A stretch of DNA of 53,167 nucleotides from Flemingiibacterium sp045586505 (GTDB taxonomy: Bacteria; Bacillota; Clostridia; Oscillospirales; CAG-272): the NCBI GenBank assembly GCA_045586505.1, contig JAZNAL010000003.1, positions 1 through 53,167 on the forward strand, written 5' to 3'. Position 1 is the first letter of the stretch. Each line of letters opens with the position of its first letter. A program made the translations under genes and the position numbers. Under the pieces are notes generated by a model. It did not search any database, had not been told where the DNA came from, and saw only the letters and a program-made list of their open reading frames with translations. Of the stretch, positions 1-7,443 are shown piece by piece.

Positions 1-46
1 CACCGCCTTTCAGCCGTTATTATATCATAAATTCGATATTTTTCAA

Positions 47-236
47 GTGAAATATTCGGCGTTGCCGAATGTGAAATAATTTCCTTGCGGAAATTGTGAA
101 ATATCTCCCGCCGCCTACGGCTCTGGTCGATGTGAAATAAAATTCGTTCCTTCACACGCCGCAGGCGTATTTCACTGCCGCAGGCAATTTCACACGCGTC
201 AGCGTATTTCACTCGTTCCGCAGGAACGAATTTCAC
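47..236. repeat. Array of GTGAAAT/ATTTCAC units with palindromic spacers
   Basis: The 7-mer GTGAAAT starts at 47, 71, 96 and 132. Its reverse complement ATTTCAC starts at 169, 187, 206 and 230, so the array changes orientation once, near 140-168. Most spacers are themselves short perfect or near-perfect palindromes: ATTCGGC-GTT-GCCGAAT, AATTTCC-TTGC-GGAAATT, ACGCC-GCA-GGCGT, TGCC-GCA-GGCA and TCGTTCC-GCA-GGAACGA. Each spacer differs in sequence while the 7-mer is constant. No coding potential was seen. It lies directly 3' of the tRNA-Trp terminator on the minus strand. Its function is unknown to me. Confidence 0.75.
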
Positions 237-238
237 TG

Positions 239-272
239 AAAAAAGCCATTCGCTTTTGCGAATGGCTTTTTT
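239..272 (-). terminator. Intrinsic terminator of tRNA-Trp
   Basis: This is a perfect 15-bp stem (239-253 with 258-272) closed by a 4-nt loop, with A-run and T-run ends. It can therefore act in both directions. On the minus strand it follows the tRNA 3' end within 3 nt. On the plus strand it would insulate the repeat array from ylxM. Confidence 0.85.
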
Positions 273-274
273 CT

Positions 275-350
275 TGGCAGGGGCAGAAGGACTTGAACCC
301 ACGACCCATGGTTTTGGAGACCAGTACTCTACCAACTGAGCTATACCCCT
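275..350 (-). tRNA. tRNA-Trp (anticodon CCA)
   Basis: Read on the minus strand, this gives a full cloverleaf. The 7-bp acceptor stem pairs AGGGGTA with TGCCCCT. The D-arm contains AGCTCAGTTGGTAGAG, and the T-arm contains GGTTCAAGTCC. The anticodon loop CTCCAAA carries anticodon CCA for Trp. The discriminator base is G, and the 3' CCA is encoded in the DNA at 277-275. A consensus promoter lies just upstream and a terminator follows directly, so it is probably a single-gene unit. Confidence 0.95.
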
Positions 351-367
351 GTACCTGCAACATAAAT

Positions 368-396
368 ATAATACCACATTTTTATACTCCTGTCAA
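368..396 (-). promoter_or_regulatory. Promoter of tRNA-Trp
   Basis: On the minus strand there is TTGACA (396-391), a 17-bp spacer and TATTAT (373-368). The predicted transcription start is about 11 nt before the mature tRNA. It is back-to-back with the ylxM promoter, with the two -35 boxes about 40 bp apart. Confidence 0.8.
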
Positions 397-435
397 GGGC
401 TTTTAAAAAAAATATGAATTTTTTTGGCTAACCTA

Positions 436-464
436 TTGACAACAGCAGGATTCTGTGATATACT
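436..464 (+). promoter_or_regulatory. Promoter of ylxM-ffh-rpsP-khpA
   Basis: TTGACA (436-441), a 17-bp spacer and TATACT (459-464) form a near-consensus housekeeping promoter. The predicted start near 471 leaves a short leader before the TTG start of ylxM. The TGTGATATACT context around the -10 box is repeated exactly in the promoter at 6235-6263. Confidence 0.85.
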
Positions 465-497
465 TGTAAAGTGATTTGCTTTACAGGGGTGAAAACG

Positions 498-854
498 TTG
501 GCGGGACATGTGAAGAACCTTGAAGTCGGGCTGCTGCTCGATTTTTACGGGGAACTGCTCTCGGATGGCAGACGCCGTGCGGCAGAGCTTTATTATAATG
601 AAGATCTGTCCCTTGCCGAGATCGCCGAGGAAGCGGGTATCACCCGTCAAGGCGTCCGCGATAATGTATCAAAAGCAAAATCACAGCTTATCGAGTACGA
701 GGAAAAGCTCGGACTCGCCGCAAAGTTCCGTGCCATTGAGGAGACGCTCGATGACATTATCCCTCGGCTCGAGGCGCTCTGTGAGAATGCCGATGACAAG
801 ACCCGCGCCGAGCTTTGCGAAATAATCAAAAGGGCAAAAACCATTACCATATAA
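498..854 (+). CDS. ylxM: YlxM-family helix-turn-helix protein
   Basis: This 118-residue protein is of the YlxM/p13 family, which sits next to ffh in Bacillota and is thought to act with the signal recognition particle. It opens with LLLDFYGELLSD and AAELYYNEDLSLAEIAEE, then an HTH segment (ITRQGVRDNVSKAK), as in sigma-70 region 4-like folds. A longer frame exists from GTG at 471, but that codon coincides with the predicted transcription start. TTG at 498 is preceded by AGGGGTG at 485-491 with a 6-nt gap and gives the normal family length, so it is preferred. GTG at 510 is an alternative. ffh follows 20 bp downstream. Confidence 0.9.
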   Translation: MAGHVKNLEVGLLLDFYGELLSDGRRRAAELYYNEDLSLAEIAEEAGITRQGVRDNVSKAKSQLIEYEEKLGLAAKFRAIEETLDDIIPRLEALCENADDKTRAELCEIIKRAKTITI

Positions 855-874
855 GTCCGATACGGAGGATCAGA

Positions 875-2215
875 ATGTTCGATAGCTTAGTCGATAAAAT
901 GTCCGCCGCTTTTAAGAAATTCAAAAGCAAGGGCAAGTTGACCGAAGCCGACGTCAAGGCAGGTATGCGCGAGGTAAAGCTCGCACTGCTTGAAGCGGAC
1001 GTTAACTATAAGGTCGTCAAGGACTTTATAAAGATCGTGACCGAGCGTGCAGTCGGCACCGAGGTGCTTGAAAGCCTCATGCCAGCTCAGCAGGTGGTCA
1101 AGATCGTAAATGAAGAGCTTTGCAATCTCATGGGCGGCACCCAGGCAAAGCTGACGATTTCCTCAAAGCCGCCGACAGTCATTATGATGGTCGGTCTCCA
1201 GGGCGCGGGTAAGACCACCCACGCCGGAAAGCTGGCAGGGATGTACAAAAAACAGGGCAAGCGTCCTCTGCTCGTTGCCTGCGACGTTTACCGTCCCGCG
1301 GCGATCAAACAGCTTGAGGTCGTTGGCGGACAGCTTGGGATTCCCGTTTTCCAGATGGGCGATAAGATAAGTCCCGTTGAAATTGCCAAGGCGGGCATCG
1401 AGCACGCCAAGAAGCACGGCCACGACATGGTGTTCATCGATACCGCAGGTCGTCTGCATATCGACGAGGTGCTCATGAATGAGCTTCACGATATCAAAGC
1501 ATCCGTGGATCCGGCGGAAATATTACTGGTTGTTGATGCAATGACCGGTCAGGACGCCGTCAATGTGGCGGAATCCTTCAACGAGCTGCTTGACATCACG
1601 GGCGTGGTGCTCACCAAGATGGACGGCGATACCCGAGGCGGTGCGGCTTTGTCCGTACGTCACGTTACAGGCAAGCCGATTAAATTTGTCGGTATGGGCG
1701 AAAAGCTCGATCAGATCGAGCCGTTCTACCCGGACCGTATGGCATCCCGAATCCTCGGAATGGGCGACGTGCTCTCCCTTATCGAAAAGGCTCAGCAGAG
1801 CTTCGATGAGAAGCAGGCGGCGGAGCTGGAACGCAAGATGCGCGAGCAGACCTTCACGCTCACTGATTTTCTGGAGCAGTTCAAGCAGGTGCGCGGTATG
1901 GGGCCCATCGAAAATCTCATGGGTATGATCCCCGGCGTAAACGCCAACGCACTCAAGGATGTCAAGGTGGACGAGCGTCAGCTCGACCGAATTGAGGCGA
2001 TCATCCTGTCGATGACTCCCGAGGAGCGCGACAAGCCCGATCTTATAAACGCATCCCGTAAAAAGCGTATCGCGGCGGGCAGCGGCATGAAGGTTGAGGA
2101 TGTGAACCGGCTCCTTAAGCAGTACGATCAGATGAAGCAGATGATGAAGCAGTTTGCGACCCTTACAGGCGGCAAGCGCTTCGGTAAAAAAGTTAAGATG
2201 AAATTACCGTTCTAA
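875..2215 (+). CDS. ffh: Signal recognition particle protein Ffh
   Basis: This 446-residue SRP54 GTPase binds signal sequences and 4.5S RNA and delivers nascent membrane and secreted proteins to FtsY. The order is an N-domain helical bundle (MFDSLVDKMSAAFKKF), the G domain with GLQGAGKTT as P-loop, DTAGRLH, TKMDGDTRGG, and the Met-rich M domain at the C-terminus (QMKQMMKQF, GPIENLMGMIPG). The start at ATG 875 is chosen because CGGAGGA lies 7 nt upstream. The frame is open further upstream but overlaps ylxM. It is co-transcribed with ylxM and rpsP. Confidence 0.98.
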   Translation: MFDSLVDKMSAAFKKFKSKGKLTEADVKAGMREVKLALLEADVNYKVVKDFIKIVTERAVGTEVLESLMPAQQVVKIVNEELCNLMGGTQAKLTISSKPPTVIMMVGLQGAGKTTHAGKLAGMYKKQGKRPLLVACDVYRPAAIKQLEVVGGQLGIPVFQMGDKISPVEIAKAGIEHAKKHGHDMVFIDTAGRLHIDEVLMNELHDIKASVDPAEILLVVDAMTGQDAVNVAESFNELLDITGVVLTKMDGDTRGGAALSVRHVTGKPIKFVGMGEKLDQIEPFYPDRMASRILGMGDVLSLIEKAQQSFDEKQAAELERKMREQTFTLTDFLEQFKQVRGMGPIENLMGMIPGVNANALKDVKVDERQLDRIEAIILSMTPEERDKPDLINASRKKRIAAGSGMKVEDVNRLLKQYDQMKQMMKQFATLTGGKRFGKKVKMKLPF

Positions 2216-2271
2216 ACGGTTTTCAAATAAAAAATAACAAAAAACATAATTTATTTCGGAGGAAAATCAAA

Positions 2272-2517
2272 ATGGCAGTTAAACTCAGACTTACAAGACT
2301 TGGCGCAAAGAAGTCCCCCTACTATCGTGTGGTAGTAGCTGATTCCCGTTACCCCAGAGACGGTCGTTTCATCGAGGTTATCGGTACCTACAATCCTATG
2401 ACCGAGCCCGCAGACATCAAGATCGATGCTGAAAAGGCTCAGCAGTGGATCAAGAATGGTGCTCAGCCCACCGATACCGTTCGCGCTCTTCTCAAGAAGA
2501 CCGGCGCTATTGACTGA
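2272..2517 (+). CDS. rpsP: 30S ribosomal protein S16
   Basis: This 81-residue protein matches bS16 along its whole length (MAVKLRLTRLGAKKSPYYR, YPRDGRFIEVIGTYNP). It assembles into the 30S body. A strong GGAGG site precedes the ATG. It sits 56 bp after ffh and 7 bp before khpA. Its codon choice is strongly biased, as expected for a highly expressed gene, and that bias is shared by ugpC and the 43.8-53 kb system. Confidence 0.98.
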   Translation: MAVKLRLTRLGAKKSPYYRVVVADSRYPRDGRFIEVIGTYNPMTEPADIKIDAEKAQQWIKNGAQPTDTVRALLKKTGAID

Positions 2518-2524
2518 TAAAAAA

Positions 2525-2761
2525 ATGGTCGAGCTTAAAAAGGTTCTCACCGATATCGCAAAGGCTATCGTCGACGAGCCCGACAAGGTTGAGGTCACCG
2601 AGACCGTCGAGGGCGACGATGTAATGCTGGAGCTCCACGTAGCTGAGGATGATATGGGTAAAGTCATCGGCAGACACGGCAAGATCGCGAAATCCATCCG
2701 TCTTGTCATGAAAGCCGCAGCCAATACCATCGGCAAGCGTGTTACCGTTGAGATTAAATAA
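2525..2761 (+). CDS. khpA: KH-domain RNA-binding protein KhpA
   Basis: This 78-residue protein is a single KH domain of the KhpA/YlqC family. In Gram-positives it is an RNA chaperone that partners KhpB/Jag in cell-division control. The GKVIGRHGKIAKSIR stretch carries the GxxG loop of KH domains. The ATG lies 7 nt past the rpsP stop with no clear Shine-Dalgarno, so translational coupling to rpsP is likely. A strong terminator follows immediately. The usual next genes (rimM, trmD, rplS) are absent here. Confidence 0.93.
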   Translation: MVELKKVLTDIAKAIVDEPDKVEVTETVEGDDVMLELHVAEDDMGKVIGRHGKIAKSIRLVMKAAANTIGKRVTVEIK

Positions 2762-2764
2762 GGA

Positions 2765-2812
2765 TATCCCCGCATTTTCGGATAAAACGAATATGCGGGG
2801 ATACTATTTTTG
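2765..2812 (+). terminator. Terminator of the ylxM-ffh-rpsP-khpA operon
   Basis: This 11-bp stem pairs TATCCCCGCAT (2765-2775) with its complement at 2793-2803 and is followed by CTATTTTTG. It lies between converging genes (khpA on plus, TPM protein on minus). The minus-strand side is only weakly T-rich, so termination there is less certain. Confidence 0.8.
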
Positions 2813-2814
2813 TA

Positions 2815-3696
2815 TCAAAAGCGTCCGCCTCTGCCGCCGTGGGAGCGGCCGGAGGAGCTTCGGTGCGTACTGCCGCCGGAGCGCATTCCGCCGCCGGAAC
2901 GGTGTGAGGAGCTGTTGTTCGCACGCGGTGTGCGGGTGACGTTGCTGTAGAGATAATGGTCACTTTGCGAGGTCAGATTAAGACTGTCCCTCACGAGGTA
3001 GCTTGACGCCCCCGATTCGCTTCTGACGGACTTCATACCGCTCTTCATAACCGAGACCATGATTAGCGCGATGACAAATCCGACTATCAGAGAGGGGAAT
3101 ACAAAGTCAAGGGGGCTTGCCGGCTCCGTTTCGTAATCGTAGTCATACTCGTAGTCGTAATCGTGGTCATAGTCGTAACCATAGTTGTAATCATAATAGT
3201 TGTTTCCGCTGTAATCGCCGTTTCGGTAGGCTTGGATGGATTCCTTGCACATGAGCGTAAAGGTCATGAATGCGTCATAATAATTGCCCGAGGCAAGATC
3301 ATCAAGAAATGCGGTTTCGATACGGTTCAGTGTGTAATCGTCCAGGGCATATATGCATTCGCCGCAGGGGGTGATCCACCATTCGCGTTGTGCCATGTCG
3401 ATAAGCAGGAGTGCTCCGTCATCACCTGCGCCGTAGCCGTAACCGTTTGCATCGTAAAAATCATCGGCGTAGTCCATGATGGACTTCCCGTCGGTGGAGC
3501 TCACGGTAACGATGGCGAGCTCGGCTTTAAGCGGTTCGATAAGCGCTTCGAGCGTTTCCGAAAGCGCGGCTTCATCCTCGGCATCAAGCAGCCCCGCATT
3601 GTCAACCACAAGCGGAAGTGTGCGGTCAGCGCTGATCGACAGTGTAAACAATGCTACCAGCATAAGCGAAAAAATCAAAGATAATGTTCGTTTCAT
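2815..3696 (-). CDS. TPM-domain membrane protein (YdjH-like)
   Basis: This 293-residue protein has an N-terminal signal peptide (LSLIFSLMLVALFTLSISA) and a TPM domain at about residues 30-165 (VVDNAGLLDAEDEAAL, AIVTVSS, YGYGAGDDGALLLI). A low-complexity Tyr/Asp stretch lies near 170-190. One membrane helix near 200-225 follows, and a Ser/Gly/Arg/His-rich tail ends in GGRGGRF. ATG 3696 is chosen over GTG 3699 because it gives a 7-nt gap to GGAGG. It is the last gene of a minus-strand operon with the zinc-ribbon and SPFH genes, the set called ydjG-ydjH-ydjI in B. subtilis. The precise biochemical role of this TPM protein is not known to me. Confidence 0.85.
   Translation of the reverse strand: MKRTLSLIFSLMLVALFTLSISADRTLPLVVDNAGLLDAEDEAALSETLEALIEPLKAELAIVTVSSTDGKSIMDYADDFYDANGYGYGAGDDGALLLIDMAQREWWITPCGECIYALDDYTLNRIETAFLDDLASGNYYDAFMTFTLMCKESIQAYRNGDYSGNNYYDYNYGYDYDHDYDYEYDYDYETEPASPLDFVFPSLIVGFVIALIMVSVMKSGMKSVRSESGASSYLVRDSLNLTSQSDHYLYSNVTRTPRANNSSSHRSGGGMRSGGSTHRSSSGRSHGGRGGRF
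3133..3202 (-). repeat. Tyr/Asp-coding trinucleotide-like repeat
   Basis: This is a degenerate tandem run of alternating tyrosine and aspartate or glutamate codons inside the TPM gene. It encodes a linker of the type YDYDHDYDYEYDYDYE between the TPM domain and the membrane helix. Copy number is likely variable between strains. It gives a flexible acidic-aromatic linker on the outer face. Confidence 0.7.
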
Positions 3697-3699
3697 CAC

Positions 3700-4791
3700 T
3701 TAGCCTCCAATCAGAGTCATGAGGTTCAGCAGAATGAACGTGACAGCGCTGAACGCAGCTGTACCGATGAGCAGGTAGCGAAAATAAGCTTTCTTATCAA
3801 CGGGAAGGTTGCCTACAAATTTTCCCGTCTGACCATTCATGGCGAAGGTGAATTTTTCGCCGTTCCAGGTGGTGTTAAGGAGCCATACAGGGTAGAGTAC
3901 ATACTTGGTCTTTCCGCCTGCGCATTTAATAGAGCTTTGCTCAGGGGTGACCGAGGAATATCCGTGTACGGTGCTTCGGAAGGCGTCCTCGGCGCTCTTT
4001 TTGATACGCTCGTTGGCGCGGCTTCGGCTGTCCTCCATGGAGACGTCATAGCGGTCGGCGAGATACCCGGACAGATACGCCGTGCGAAAATCTACCGCCT
4101 CAGAAAAGTCGAATGGCTCGATGGATTCCATGAGATCGTCCGCCATTTTAGTGGAGCCGTCCACCGGAACGTGTTGAAAGCCCACACTTCCTCCGCGCGT
4201 AACGGAAAAGTGGCGTGTTTCTACACAGTTATGTGTCGGTGTAGTATAAGAGCGCACTTTAGTGGCGCGGTAGCGGATGTTGGCATCTGCATTTACATCG
4301 TAGAGCCAGAAAGGAACATATACACCCTTGATCTCATCCATGTGATTCTGATCCTTGAATACCTTCGGAAGCAGGGGCTTGCCCGTAATATGGCGTTCAT
4401 AAGCCGCTACGGCGGCTTTTTTGTCTAACTTGAAGGGGATGACAAGGTCGGGCTTCAGATCTCCCGCCAGCTGTCCCTTCATGATGATGGGATTGCCGCA
4501 GTAAGGGCATTTGGAAGCGGCGGTAGTATCATCTGCGATGACCTCACCCGCGCATGTCTCGCATATGTAGACGCGAAGTCCCTCCGTATCGCCCTCCGTC
4601 CATTTGTCCTTGGATTCATCTTCCCAGCTTACGTCATCGTCAGCGTCCTTTTTAAGATCCTCGTCGTAATGCTTCAGATCCTCAAGCTCGAACTCCGTGT
4701 CGCAGTAAGGACATTTTGGCTTCTGCGAGGCGGTGTCAAATTGAATGGCACCGCCGCAGCATGGGCATTTGTAGGTGGAGAGCTCACTCAT
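3700..4791 (-). CDS. TFIIB-type zinc-ribbon membrane protein (YdjG-like)
   Basis: This 363-residue protein has two N-terminal zinc ribbons, CPCC...CPYC near residues 9-32 and CETC...CPYCGNP near 78-105. A long soluble region follows with VYVPFWLYDVNA and a conserved KYVLYPVWLL segment, then one C-terminal membrane helix (YLLIGTAAFSAVTFILL). This architecture matches YdjG-type proteins beside SPFH and TPM genes. Its start overlaps the stop of the SPFH gene by one base (TAATG), and the TPM gene starts 3 nt after its stop, so all three are translationally coupled. In B. subtilis the homologous trio acts at the membrane in envelope stress. Here pspA is not adjacent. Confidence 0.85.
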   Translation of the reverse strand: MSELSTYKCPCCGGAIQFDTASQKPKCPYCDTEFELEDLKHYDEDLKKDADDDVSWEDESKDKWTEGDTEGLRVYICETCAGEVIADDTTAASKCPYCGNPIIMKGQLAGDLKPDLVIPFKLDKKAAVAAYERHITGKPLLPKVFKDQNHMDEIKGVYVPFWLYDVNADANIRYRATKVRSYTTPTHNCVETRHFSVTRGGSVGFQHVPVDGSTKMADDLMESIEPFDFSEAVDFRTAYLSGYLADRYDVSMEDSRSRANERIKKSAEDAFRSTVHGYSSVTPEQSSIKCAGGKTKYVLYPVWLLNTTWNGEKFTFAMNGQTGKFVGNLPVDKKAYFRYLLIGTAAFSAVTFILLNLMTLIGG

Positions 4792-6098
4792 TATTTTGCA
4801 TCGCCCTCGTCAAATTTATCGCCGCATTCGGGGCAGAATTTCGGCGGATTCTTCGGATCCTCCGGCGCCCATCCGCACTTATCGCATTTATAGAGCAGAG
4901 CATCGGCGGGCTTTTTTGCACCGCACTCGGAGCAGAATTTGCCCTTGTTCTTGTTGCCGCAGGAGCAGACCCAGCCGTCCGCCGTCTTCTTTGCGCCGCA
5001 TTCGGGGCAGAATTTGCCCGTTGCGGTATGACCGCATGCGCACTTCCAGTTGTCTGCCGGCGCAGATTCCATAGCAGATTGCGAAGCGTTCTGCTGCTGG
5101 CCCATAGCGAACAGGTTCTGCGCGTTTACGCCACCTGCATTCTGTGCCATACCCATGCCCATAAAGCCGGTCATTGCACCTGCGGAGTTGGATGCCGCTG
5201 ACTTCATAGCGTCTGCCTGAGCGCCGACGAGAGTTGCCGCCGCCATGGTGGGATCCTTATACATCGCGGTCTTCTGCGCGGTCTTGAGTATTTCCTGATC
5301 TTCTTCTGTGAGAGTGGGAGGATTCATTGCTACCTTAACATCGCCGATGCCGCGCTCACCCCATTCGGAATCAAGCTCTTCATTTAAGAACTTTTCAAGC
5401 TCATTGTTGTGTGCGGGGATCTGGTTCGGGCGCAGCTCCAACGTGGAGAGCTTTGCGAGTGCGGGACCCAGTGCGCTGATGAATTCGGTCTTCATCGTGG
5501 ACGCGATGGTCTCCTTTTCGTATGCCTCGGTTACGTTGCCTGCGAGATTTGTGTAAAATTTGATCGGGTCGGTGATGCGGTAGGAGTAAACGCCATTACA
5601 GCGGAGAGAAACGTCCACATCGAAGTTGATGCGGGAGTCTACCACGCGGAAGGCGATGGGGGTTGCAGTGCCGAACTTATTGTCAACAATCCCTTTGGTA
5701 TTGAAGTAGTAGACGCGCTGATCCTTACCGGTGTCACCGCCGTAGGTGAAGCGCTTACCCATGGCTTTGAAGGTGTTGATAATTGATTCGCCGAGACTGC
5801 CTGCAAAAATGGAGGGCTCGGTGGAGGAATTCCATGTAAATTCGCCCGGCTCGGCGCAAAGCTCAACGACCTTGCCCTGTTCTACGATGATCATGCACTG
5901 ACCGTCGGCAACCGCGATTCCCGAACCGTTCGAGATTATATTATCCTCGCCCTTGGTGTTTGATGAACGGGAAGACGTACGCTTCTGTCCCTTTACCATG
6001 AGTGTGTCGTTGTCTATAGCGTCGCAGTAGAAAAATTCCTTCCACTGATCGGCGAGTACGCCGCCGAGAGCGCCTGTACCTGCTTTAATAAGTCCCAT
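4791..6098 (-). CDS. SPFH-domain protein with triple C-terminal zinc ribbon (YdjI-like)
   Basis: This 435-residue protein starts with MGLIKAGTGALGGVLADQWKEFF, typical of the 'virion core protein' SPFH family (YdjI). The SPFH domain covers about residues 25-280. A small-residue and Met/Gln-rich linker follows (GFMGMGMAQNAGG). The C-terminus carries three zinc-ribbon modules in tandem (CACG...CPECGAKK, CSCG...CSECGAKK, CDKC...CPECGD), the first two nearly copies of each other. SPFH proteins oligomerise as membrane scaffolds. It is first in its operon, with GGAGG before ATG and a good promoter upstream. Confidence 0.88.
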   Translation of the reverse strand: MGLIKAGTGALGGVLADQWKEFFYCDAIDNDTLMVKGQKRTSSRSSNTKGEDNIISNGSGIAVADGQCMIIVEQGKVVELCAEPGEFTWNSSTEPSIFAGSLGESIINTFKAMGKRFTYGGDTGKDQRVYYFNTKGIVDNKFGTATPIAFRVVDSRINFDVDVSLRCNGVYSYRITDPIKFYTNLAGNVTEAYEKETIASTMKTEFISALGPALAKLSTLELRPNQIPAHNNELEKFLNEELDSEWGERGIGDVKVAMNPPTLTEEDQEILKTAQKTAMYKDPTMAAATLVGAQADAMKSAASNSAGAMTGFMGMGMAQNAGGVNAQNLFAMGQQQNASQSAMESAPADNWKCACGHTATGKFCPECGAKKTADGWVCSCGNKNKGKFCSECGAKKPADALLYKCDKCGWAPEDPKNPPKFCPECGDKFDEGDAK

Positions 6099-6146
6099 AA
6101 GTAATTACCTCCGAAATATTTATTGCGGCAATACCGCTTCACGATA

Positions 6147-6175
6147 ATTATAGCATATTTCATATAAAAATTCAA
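6147..6175 (-). promoter_or_regulatory. Promoter of the SPFH-zinc ribbon-TPM operon
   Basis: On the minus strand TTGAAT (6175-6170), a 17-bp spacer and TATAAT (6152-6147) lie about 50 nt upstream of the SPFH ATG. This is a vegetative-type promoter. I see no obvious extracytoplasmic-sigma consensus, unlike B. subtilis where the homologous operon depends on SigW. Confidence 0.7.
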
Positions 6176-6234
6176 TATTTGAAAGTAAATATTTGAACTA
6201 TACAGATAAAATTTTTATCCGACTGCAGTTTATG

Positions 6235-6263
6235 TTGACTTCAGCCATGGGTTGTGATATACT
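6235..6263 (+). promoter_or_regulatory. Promoter of the AEC transporter gene
   Basis: TTGACT (6235-6240), a 17-bp spacer and TATACT (6258-6263). The -10 context TGTGATATACT is the same as in the ylxM promoter. The predicted start near 6270 gives a 35-nt leader before ATG 6305. Confidence 0.8.
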
Positions 6264-6304
6264 TTTACTTGGTATTTTTAATCAGTTCCGTTTGGGGAGA
6301 AGCT

Positions 6305-7243
6305 ATGCTTACTGTATTTTCACAGGTATTCACACTGTTTGTGTTCATTGCGGCAGGTTATACACTTGCCAAGACCGGTATCGTAAAGTCGGAAAACTCA
6401 AAAATTCTGTCGTCTCTGCTTGTCTATGTGTTCTCGCCCTGCAACGGCTATTACACCTTTTCGCAGAAGTTTACCGCTGACTACATAAAAGAGAAATATA
6501 TGCTCATCGTAGCGGGGGCGATTCTTTTGATAGTTTTTGCAGTCGGAATGCATTTTGTGGGAAAGCTGTTTTCACGGGACAAATACGAGCAGGGCATATA
6601 TGAATATTCGCTGGTGCTTGCAAACTTCGGCTATTTCGGCTTTGCAATGACCGAAAGCCTTCTCGGAAGCGCCGCGCTTATGGATTTCATGATGTTTACC
6701 CTTCCGTCACAGGTCTACGTGTACACCTATGCTTACTGCACGCTTACCAAGTCCAAGATCAGCTTGAAACGACTTGTGAACCCCGTCATAATCGCCTTTT
6801 TCCTGGGCGGTGTCGTGGGCATATCCGGAGTACAGCTTCCTGCGGTCATCGGCTCTATCGCCGCTTCGGGAAGCTCTTGCATGGGTCCTGCAAGTATGCT
6901 GCTGGCGGGCATTGTAATGTCTGATTTCAAGCCGCTTTCGCTTATCACACATAAGCAAACCTACATGCTGAGCGCGCTCAGATTGCTTGTGATCCCCTTT
7001 GCCGTAGGCGGTCTCCTGCTTGCGGCAGGCTCGGCACTGTCGCTTATGGGAAATGCGGTGTTTACCTCGGTGTTCGTCTGCGCGGTACTGTTTGTATCTA
7101 TGCCCTGTGGTCTCAACACCATCGTTTTCCCGCGTCTCGTTGATGAAAACTGTGAGATCGGTGCAAGCCTTGCGTTTGTGTCCAACATTTTAGCCTGCGC
7201 TACCATACCGATCGTACTGACCGCGTTTGGCATCGGCGGCTGA
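6305..7243 (+). CDS. AEC-family transporter (auxin efflux carrier-like)
   Basis: This 312-residue integral membrane protein has about 10 hydrophobic segments in two halves, as in the AEC/MleP permease family. It opens with LTVFSQVFTLFVFIAAGYTLAKTGIV, and includes FGYFGFAM in the first half and LLAGIVMSDFKP in the second. Family members export or import small organic acids or amino-acid derivatives, and the substrate cannot be read from sequence. ATG 6305 is chosen because GGGGAGA lies 4 nt upstream and the TSS falls near 6270. An upstream in-frame ATG at 6254 lies inside the promoter. It is a single-gene unit with its own terminator. Confidence 0.85.
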   Translation: MLTVFSQVFTLFVFIAAGYTLAKTGIVKSENSKILSSLLVYVFSPCNGYYTFSQKFTADYIKEKYMLIVAGAILLIVFAVGMHFVGKLFSRDKYEQGIYEYSLVLANFGYFGFAMTESLLGSAALMDFMMFTLPSQVYVYTYAYCTLTKSKISLKRLVNPVIIAFFLGGVVGISGVQLPAVIGSIAASGSSCMGPASMLLAGIVMSDFKPLSLITHKQTYMLSALRLLVIPFAVGGLLLAAGSALSLMGNAVFTSVFVCAVLFVSMPCGLNTIVFPRLVDENCEIGASLAFVSNILACATIPIVLTAFGIGG

Positions 7244-7274
7244 GTCGATAGATAATTTAATCCTAATATTTTTA

Positions 7275-7309
7275 CAAACCGGGTGGAAACGCCCGGTTTG
7301 CGTTTTTTC
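7275..7309 (+). terminator. Terminator after the AEC transporter gene
   Basis: This 9-bp stem pairs CAAACCGGG with CCCGGTTTG around an 8-nt loop. A run of T follows at 7303-7308. Confidence 0.85.
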
Positions 7310-7364
7310 TGTGAAGTTTCTTCGCACAAATTGCAAAAATATAAGAACTTTTTTTGCTAAAATA

Positions 7365-7393
7365 TAGACAGAAAGAAAAATAAGTGGTATAAT
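7365..7393 (+). promoter_or_regulatory. Promoter of the DUF2232-gdpP-rplI-dnaB run
   Basis: TAGACA (7365-7370), a 17-bp spacer and TATAAT (7388-7393), about 50 nt upstream of the first start codon. The leader contains GGGAGGTG just before the ATG. Confidence 0.75.
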
Positions 7394-7443
7394 ATAGATT
7401 AACATGGAGTATTATCGCCACTTGGCAGATCGGGAGGTGTGGT

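Noticed and set aside
47..236. CRISPR array
   Set aside because: The repeat is only 7 bp, occurs in both orientations, and the spacers are palindromic and of varied length. No cas genes are nearby.
471..497. GTG 471 as the ylxM start
   Set aside because: It coincides with the predicted transcription start and would be leaderless. TTG 498 has a well-spaced AGGGGTG site and gives the usual protein length.
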